Position numbers and translations under genes: made by a program. The notes beneath the pieces were generated by a model. The model was given only the letters and a program-made list of their open reading frames with translations, had not been told where the DNA came from and did not search any database. DNA of 64,000 nt from Phaeobacter sp. QD34_24 (GTDB taxonomy: Bacteria > Pseudomonadota > Alphaproteobacteria > Rhodobacterales > Rhodobacteraceae), in the NCBI RefSeq assembly GCF_028890115.1, contig NZ_JARCJD010000013.1:62001-126000 (forward strand), read 5' to 3'. The number at the start of each line of letters is the position of its first letter. Position 1 is the stretch's first letter. Positions 59,243-64,000 of this stretch are shown piece after piece.

Positions 59243-60316
59243 TTACTGCGGGATGTCGCCTTCGATGCCTTCGACAAAGAAGTTCATGCCCGCCAGGGTT
59301 CCGTCATCGGCGGTCTCGCCCTCTGCCAGCCAGGCCGAGCCGTCCTGCTTGTTGATCGGGCCGGTGAACGGGTGGTAGGAGCCGTCCGCGATGGAGTCTT
59401 TGATCGCCAGAGCCGCAGCTTTGACATCGGCCGGAACCGCGTCGGAGATTTCACCGATGCCGACCATGCCGGGGGCGATGCCATCCCAGGTGTCAACGGA
59501 GGTCCAGGTGCCGTCCATCACGGCCTTGGTGCGGGCGATGTAGTAGGGCGCCCAGTTGTCGATGATCGAGGAGACGCGCGGCAGCGGGCCGTATTCGGCC
59601 ATGTCAGACGCCTGACCAAAGGTGATCACGTTGCCAGCAGCCTGTGCGGCGGCCTGGGGCGCGGTAGAGTCGGTGTGCTGCAGGATCACGTCGGCGCCCT
59701 GTTCGATCAGAACCTTGGCGGCGTCGGCTTCTTTTGCCGGGTCGAACCAGGTGAAGGCCCAGACGATCTTGAACTGCACGTCCGGGTTCACTTTCTTGGC
59801 GTGAATATAGGCGGAGTTGATGCCGCGGATCACTTCGGGGATCGGGTAGGAGCCGATGTAGCCGACGATGTTCGACTTGGTCATGTGGCCCGCGATGGTG
59901 CCTTGCACGGCGCGGCCTTCATAGAAGCGGGCGGAATAGGTCGAGACGTTGTCGGCGCGCTTGTAGCCGGTGGCGTGCTCGAACTTCACGTTCGGGAACT
60001 TCTTGGCGACGTTGATGGTCGGGTCCATGTAGCCGAAGGAGGTGGTGAAGATCAGGTCAGCGCCCTGCAGGGCCATCTGGGTGATCACGCGCTCGGCGTC
60101 GGGGCCTTCGGCGACGTTTTCAACATAGACGGTTTCGACCTTGTCGCCGAATTCCGCAACCACGGCCTTGCGGCCCTGATCGTGCTCATAGGTCCAGCCG
60201 CCGTCGCCGACGGGGCCAACATAGACAAAGCCCACCTTGGTCTTGTCTTCGGCCATGGCGCTGGTGGCCAGGCCCAGGGCCATGGCGGCGCCGGTCAGAA
60301 GTTTCGTCAGTTTCAT
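59243..60316 (-). CDS. BMP-family ABC transporter substrate-binding protein
   Basis: The 357-aa periplasmic protein has a signal peptide (residues ~1-22, ending SAMA) and a BMP/PnrA-like binding domain with FVYVGPVGDGGWTYEHDQ and ADLIFTTSFGYMDP. BMP-family proteins usually bind nucleosides or purines. It is the last gene of the importer operon. The ATG read from 60316 is used; the codon before it is TTG. A GGGGA site lies about 9 nt upstream. Confidence 0.93.
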   Translation of the reverse strand: MKLTKLLTGAAMALGLATSAMAEDKTKVGFVYVGPVGDGGWTYEHDQGRKAVVAEFGDKVETVYVENVAEGPDAERVITQMALQGADLIFTTSFGYMDPTINVAKKFPNVKFEHATGYKRADNVSTYSARFYEGRAVQGTIAGHMTKSNIVGYIGSYPIPEVIRGINSAYIHAKKVNPDVQFKIVWAFTWFDPAKEADAAKVLIEQGADVILQHTDSTAPQAAAQAAGNVITFGQASDMAEYGPLPRVSSIIDNWAPYYIARTKAVMDGTWTSVDTWDGIAPGMVGIGEISDAVPADVKAAALAIKDSIADGSYHPFTGPINKQDGSAWLAEGETADDGTLAGMNFFVEGIEGDIPQ

Positions 60317-60388
60317 CAAAGGGATCCCCCGTGTTTGTTACTATTGTGCCCGGGCAACCGGGCAGGGTGTTTGGCCTTCCGTCAGATG

Positions 60389-61309
60389 CTAACGGGAGGC
60401 GTGGAAATTGCGACCAAGGGCAGCCGGTGCGCTGCTCTTATCAGCCGAGAGGATGACAAGCACCACAATGGTGATCAGATAGGGCGACATTGCCAGATAC
60501 TCCACCGGAATGGCAACGCCCGCTGCCTGCAGATTAAGCTGCACCACGGTGACGCCGCCAAAAAGATAGGCACCCAGCAGCACACGCCAGGGTTTCCAGC
60601 TGGCAAAGACCACCAGCGCCAGGGCGATCCAGCCGATACCGGCGGTCATGCCTTCGGTCCATTGGGGCACGCGGATCAGGCTGATATAGGCGCCGCCCAT
60701 GCCCGCGCAGGCGCCACCGAACAGGATCGCGAGGATGCGGATGCGCACGACTTTGTATCCCAGCGCATGGGCCGCATCGTGGTTTTCCCCCACCGCGCGC
60801 AGGATCAGGCCGACGCGGGAGTATTTCAACACCGCCCAGATGGCCGCCGTCAGCGCGATTCCGAAATAGAGGATGATGTCATGACCGAACAGGATCGGCC
60901 CCACCACTGGCAGATCGCTAAGGACGGGAATATGGATGTCCTGCATCTGCGGCGGTTTGATCCCCACATAGGACTGGCCCATCAGCGCCGAGAGACCCAG
61001 ACCAAAAAGCGTCAGCGACAGGCCCGAGGCAACCTGATTGGCCTGGGCAAACTGGGTGAGGATCGCAAAGAGCGTCGACAGCGCCGCGCCGGCAATGGCC
61101 GCCACGACAAAGCCTAGGAGCGGCGAGCCGCTTTCCACGGCAGTGGCAAAGCCCGCGATGGCGCCCGTGATCATCATGCCCTCGACACCAAGGTTCAGAA
61201 CGCCTGATTTCTCCACCACCAGCTCCCCCACGGCGGCCAGCAGCAGGGGCGTGGCCGCCACCATGAGGGAGGCGATCAAAAGGACCGGGTTGATTGCAGA
61301 AAGATCCAT
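60389..61309 (-). CDS. ABC transporter permease (nucleoside-type)
   Basis: The 306-aa inner-membrane protein of the BPD_transp_2 family has eight to ten helices and the EAA-like loop AVGENHDAAHALGYKV. VEGMMITGAIAGF and the SGLSLTLFGLGLSAL segment match YufQ/NupC-type nucleoside permeases. Its ATG directly follows the TAA of the small unknown gene, so the two are coupled. It works with the second permease encoded at 61630-62712. Confidence 0.92.
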   Translation of the reverse strand: MDLSAINPVLLIASLMVAATPLLLAAVGELVVEKSGVLNLGVEGMMITGAIAGFATAVESGSPLLGFVVAAIAGAALSTLFAILTQFAQANQVASGLSLTLFGLGLSALMGQSYVGIKPPQMQDIHIPVLSDLPVVGPILFGHDIILYFGIALTAAIWAVLKYSRVGLILRAVGENHDAAHALGYKVVRIRILAILFGGACAGMGGAYISLIRVPQWTEGMTAGIGWIALALVVFASWKPWRVLLGAYLFGGVTVVQLNLQAAGVAIPVEYLAMSPYLITIVVLVILSADKSSAPAALGRNFHASR

Positions 61310-61630
61310 TTACGTGTCCTGCCCCTTGAAAACTCGCGTTTCGATTTCTCGCCGAATCTCGTTGCCCATCGTTCCCGGCCAAATTGGGTTGTGGGACTGC
61401 AACAACCGCCAGAATATGCCCATGCTAGCCGGTGGCTCCGGCGAAGAAGTCTCACCCTCGGCGCGCGAAGTTTCGCAAAGATCCTGGTACTCTTTTAAGG
61501 CAGACATCACGGCAGGGTCAGCGCGTACGTCTCGCTCCAAAGAATCCATTTCATCGTGGCTGACTTCGAGAACGACTTCCTTTTGGGCTTCCGCATCCCA
61601 CATCTTGATAGATCTAACCGCCGCTTCCAT
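61310..61630 (-). CDS. Unknown 106-aa protein inside the BMP transporter operon
   Basis: The protein is soluble and acidic, with no signal or membrane helix. It begins MEAAVRSIKMWDAEAQKEVV and contains a Glu/Ser-rich middle (LCETSRAEGETSSPEPPAS) and a Trp-containing C-terminal part (SHNPIWPGTMGNEIRRE). Its TGATG junction with the upstream permease and TAA-ATG junction with the downstream permease show tight coupling. GGAGG precedes the ATG; an in-frame GTG lies one codon earlier. I do not recognise the family. Its place between two permeases suggests a role in assembly or regulation of the transporter. Confidence 0.75.
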   Translation of the reverse strand: MEAAVRSIKMWDAEAQKEVVLEVSHDEMDSLERDVRADPAVMSALKEYQDLCETSRAEGETSSPEPPASMGIFWRLLQSHNPIWPGTMGNEIRREIETRVFKGQDT

Positions 61631-62712
61631 CACGCCACCTCCGGCTTGCCTAGACGCAGGCGAAAATTGGTCAGAAGGTCAAATGCCAGAAGGAAGAACA
61701 GAAGCATTCCCTGGAATACCTGGATCGCCGCCGAGGGCAGACCCATGTTCGACTGGGCGATATCCCCGCCGATGTAGGTCAGCGCCATCAGCCCGCCCGC
61801 CAGCATGATGCCCACGGGATGCAACCGGCCCAGGAAGGCGACGATAATGGCGGTGAACCCGTAGCCCACGTTGAAATCGATCGAGACCTGACCGGATGGC
61901 CCGGAGACCTCGAACATGCCCGCAAGGCCTGCCAGCATGCCCGATGCGCCAAGGCAGAACAGGATCAGGCGGGCCGGTTTCACGCCCGCAAACCGTGCCG
62001 CGCGCGGGGCCTCTCCGGTCAGGCGGATCTGGTAACCCAGCATGTGCCGGTTCAGCAGCACATAGGCGAAGATCACCGCGATCAGCGCTGCAACCACGCC
62101 CCAATGCATGCCGGATCCGGCGATCAGATCAGCGTTATGGGCGCTTTCGTATTGCTGCAGGTTACGACTGCCCGGAAAGCCAAATCCTTCGGGGTTTTTC
62201 AGCAATCCCAATGACATCGATGCCAGGAATTGCTCGGCCACATAGACCAGCATCAGCGACACCAGGATCTCATTGGTGCCAAAGCGCACCTTCAGAAGGG
62301 CCGGGATCATCGCCCAGAGCCAGCCGCCAAAGGCACCCGCAAGGACCATCAGCGGGAAGATGTACCAGGCCTCGTGCGGGTAGAAGGCCAGCCCCATGCC
62401 CGCGCCAAAGAGGGCGCCCATGATGTATTGCCCTTCGGCGCCGATGTTCCAGATCCCGGCGCGAAAGCCCAAGGACAGGCCGATGGCGATCAGGACCAGC
62501 GGCCCGCCTTTGATCAGAAGCTGTGGGCGGTAGTAGAAGGCGAATTCGCCAAACAGCGGCTCCCAGAAGATGGTGCGGATCGCCTCCACCGGATCCTTGC
62601 CGAGGATGGCGAACAGAAGCCCGCCTGCGATCATCGTGGCCAGCACCGCGACCAGCGGCGTCGCCATCGACCAGGCGCGCGAGGGCTGTGGGCGTTTTTC
62701 AAGCCGGATCAT
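61630..62712 (-). CDS. ABC transporter permease (nucleoside-type)
   Basis: The 360-aa permease of the BPD_transp_2 family has about nine helices, the GAEGQYIMGALFGAGMG segment and the loop RLTGEAPRAARFAGVK. It is larger than its partner at 60389-61309, as in YufP/YufQ pairs. The first helix follows a short Arg-rich cytoplasmic N-terminus. The stop overlaps the start of the small unknown gene. The ATPase gene ends 39 nt upstream. Confidence 0.92.
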   Translation of the reverse strand: MIRLEKRPQPSRAWSMATPLVAVLATMIAGGLLFAILGKDPVEAIRTIFWEPLFGEFAFYYRPQLLIKGGPLVLIAIGLSLGFRAGIWNIGAEGQYIMGALFGAGMGLAFYPHEAWYIFPLMVLAGAFGGWLWAMIPALLKVRFGTNEILVSLMLVYVAEQFLASMSLGLLKNPEGFGFPGSRNLQQYESAHNADLIAGSGMHWGVVAALIAVIFAYVLLNRHMLGYQIRLTGEAPRAARFAGVKPARLILFCLGASGMLAGLAGMFEVSGPSGQVSIDFNVGYGFTAIIVAFLGRLHPVGIMLAGGLMALTYIGGDIAQSNMGLPSAAIQVFQGMLLFFLLAFDLLTNFRLRLGKPEVA

Positions 62713-62751
62713 GTGTCAGCCCCTTCCTTGATAGTCACATTCTGGCAGCGG

Positions 62752-64000
62752 TCAGACATGGGCCACCTCCATCCCGTGGGCGCCGCCCATCATCAGGCCG
62801 ATCTCGTCCACCGTGAGGCCGCTTGCAGCCCGCGGGGTGCTGAGGCGGCCTTCGTTGAGGGCAGCAAAACTGTCCGAGATCTCCATCAGCTCGTCCAGAT
62901 CCTGGCTGATGCAGAGGAGGGCGGTGCCGCCTGCAGCGAGATCGAGCAGCGATTGGCGGATGGCGGCGGCGGCAGAGGCATCGACGCCCCAGGTGGGCTG
63001 GTTCACCACCAGCACCTCGGGGCGCTGCAGCACTTCGCGGCCGATGACGAATTTCTGCAGGTTGCCGCCAGACAGGGAGCGCGCTGCATTTTCAGGCCCC
63101 GGTGTGCGCACGTCAAAGGTGGAAATCACACGCTTGGCAAAGGCCTTGGCGGCGGGCCAGTTCAGAAAGCCGCGGTTCACGAGGTTCTCGCGCACGGCGG
63201 CGGTCAGCATGGCGTTCTCCGTCAGGCTCATGTCCGGCGCGGCGGCATGGCCCAGGCGCTCTTCCGGGGCCGAGAGCAGGCCCAGGCGCCGACGCGCAAC
63301 CGGCCCCAGCCTGCCGATCGGCTGCCCGTGCAGCTTGACCGCATCCGGCGCAGACAGGGTTTCGCCGGACAATACCGCCAGCAGTTCATCCTGACCGTTG
63401 CCGGCCACGCCACCGATGCCAAGGATCTCTCCCTTGCGCAGGCTCAGGTGTATGTTCTTCAGGGAGGTGCCGAAGGCCGAAGGGGAGGGGACCGACAGGC
63501 CGCTGATATCCAGCGCCACATTGCCCATGATCCGGTCCGACCGCGTCGGTGTTTTCAGCGCCGTGCCCACCATCATCTCGGCCATGTCGCGGGCCGAGGT
63601 TTCAGCCGGGGTGCATTCGCCGACGTTCTTGCCCAGGCGCAGGATGGTGGCGTGATCGCAGAGCTTGCGGATCTCTTCCAGCTTGTGGCTGATATAGAGG
63701 ATCGAGGTGCCCTCGCTGCGCAGTTTCTGCAGGGTCTCGAACAGGATCTCCACCTCCTGCGGGGTCAGCACCGAGGTCGGCTCGTCCATGATCAGGAGTT
63801 TCGGATCCTGCAGCAGGCAGCGGATGATTTCGACCCGCTGGCGCTCCCCGGCAGAGAGATCGCCTACGGTGCGATAGGGATCCAGCGGCAGGCCGTAGGT
63901 TTCCGACACCTCGCGGATGCGGCTGGCCAGATCCCGCATCGCGGGCGGGTTTTCCATGCCAAGGGCGATGTTTTCCGCCACATTCAGCGCATCGAACAAA
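62752..64000 (-). CDS. ABC transporter ATP-binding protein (two ATPase domains, partial)
   Basis: The 5' end lies beyond the window; about 415 residues are present. The visible part has the end of the first ATPase domain (signature LSAGERQRVEIIRCLL, Walker B LLIMDEPT) and a complete second domain (ALDISGL onward). The second domain has a degenerate Walker A, GVAGNGQDELLAVL, signature LSGGNLQKFVIGREVL and NQPTWGVDA in place of a DEP Walker B. This fits RbsA/YufO-type importers. It energises uptake of the substrate bound by the BMP protein. Confidence 0.93.
   Translation of the reverse strand, partial: LFDALNVAENIALGMENPPAMRDLASRIREVSETYGLPLDPYRTVGDLSAGERQRVEIIRCLLQDPKLLIMDEPTSVLTPQEVEILFETLQKLRSEGTSILYISHKLEEIRKLCDHATILRLGKNVGECTPAETSARDMAEMMVGTALKTPTRSDRIMGNVALDISGLSVPSPSAFGTSLKNIHLSLRKGEILGIGGVAGNGQDELLAVLSGETLSAPDAVKLHGQPIGRLGPVARRRLGLLSAPEERLGHAAAPDMSLTENAMLTAAVRENLVNRGFLNWPAAKAFAKRVISTFDVRTPGPENAARSLSGGNLQKFVIGREVLQRPEVLVVNQPTWGVDASAAAAIRQSLLDLAAGGTALLCISQDLDELMEISDSFAALNEGRLSTPRAASGLTVDEIGLMMGGAHGMEVAHV

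Noticed and set aside
59108-61117. Open frame of about 670 codons antisense to the BMP and permease genes
   Set aside because: It crosses two well-supported genes and a terminator, and has the composition of a shadow frame.
1-64000. tRNA, rRNA, CRISPR, prophage and insertion-sequence features
   Set aside because: No cloverleaf-like sequence, regularly spaced direct repeats, transposase or phage gene was recognised by reading. A tRNAscan, Rfam or ISfinder run could still find something missed.

Overview
The window is a GC-rich chromosomal segment that looks like a marine Roseobacter-group alphaproteobacterium (Rhodobacteraceae). The case rests on gene content: a cobalamin riboswitch upstream of a DUF1636 gene, a LexA box of the alphaproteobacterial GTTC-N7-GTTC type, a PleD-like/DUF3572/HAD gene group, an Arg/Gly-rich MttB-family methyltransferase, a dimethylglycine-dehydrogenase-like flavoprotein and a carnitine catabolic cluster. 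No rRNA, tRNA, prophage, insertion sequence or CRISPR array was found. Genes are dense, many overlap by ATGA/GTGA junctions, and most intergenic gaps are under 250 bp.

Layout. 1-1.3 kb: DUF1636 gene (minus, cut by the window edge) behind a cobalamin riboswitch, and cobO (plus). 1.4-3.8 kb: glpR-glpD glycerol-3-phosphate genes with GlpR-type operator candidates. 4-11.5 kb: iron region on the minus strand, reading small ORF-hemP-imelysin-porin, then bfd-bfr-dihaem oxidoreductase-imelysin-DUF1513. 11.8-17.6 kb: metG, a YqiJ/flotillin pair and an MFS transporter. 17.7-21.1 kb: an orphan SOS-boxed imuA-like gene, two rhodaneses and an aldo/keto reductase, with two copies of a ~130-bp palindromic repeat. 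21.1-26.7 kb: carnitine cluster. 26.8-30 kb: DUF2061/desaturase, EamA transporter, NUDIX, DUF983. 30.2-32.4 kb: EF-hand protein, ECF sigma factor, putative anti-sigma factor and CnrX-like sensor. 32.4-35 kb: degenerate PleD-like diguanylate cyclase, DUF3572, HAD. 35-41.5 kb: MttB homologue, chemoreceptor, monomeric isocitrate dehydrogenase. 41.9-45.7 kb: SbcD/SbcC-like (YhaO/YhaN-type) pair. 45.7-50.7 kb: SH3 protein, 2-hydroxyacid dehydrogenase, gamma-glutamyltransferase, GlcD/DLD-type oxidase. 51-59.2 kb: DMGDH-like enzyme, LrgA/LrgB, HD-domain protein, CMD protein, AKR-FAD oxidoreductase-DUF938 operon, CDP-alcohol phosphatidyltransferase. 59.2-64 kb: BMP-type nucleoside-like ABC importer with an unknown 106-aa protein embedded between its permease genes.

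Two themes connect the genes. One is quaternary-amine metabolism. Carnitine is converted to glycine betaine by the fused carnitine dehydrogenase/thioesterase plus the BKACE enzyme; the DMGDH-like flavoprotein and the MttB homologue could act further down the same chain, and cobO would support corrinoid chemistry. The other is iron handling: hemP, two imelysins, a dihaem oxidoreductase, bacterioferritin and its ferredoxin. Two of the iron promoters share sequence motifs.

The observations most worth following are the paired ~130-bp palindromic elements with identical 10-bp termini, the orphan LexA-boxed imuA whose 3' end is made of one of those elements, the 106-aa protein inside the BMP operon, the PleD homologue with two pseudo-receiver domains, the shared motif in the bfd and hemP promoters, and the HD-domain protein that resembles diiron oxygenases. 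All functional calls come from reading the sequence; no database search was run.
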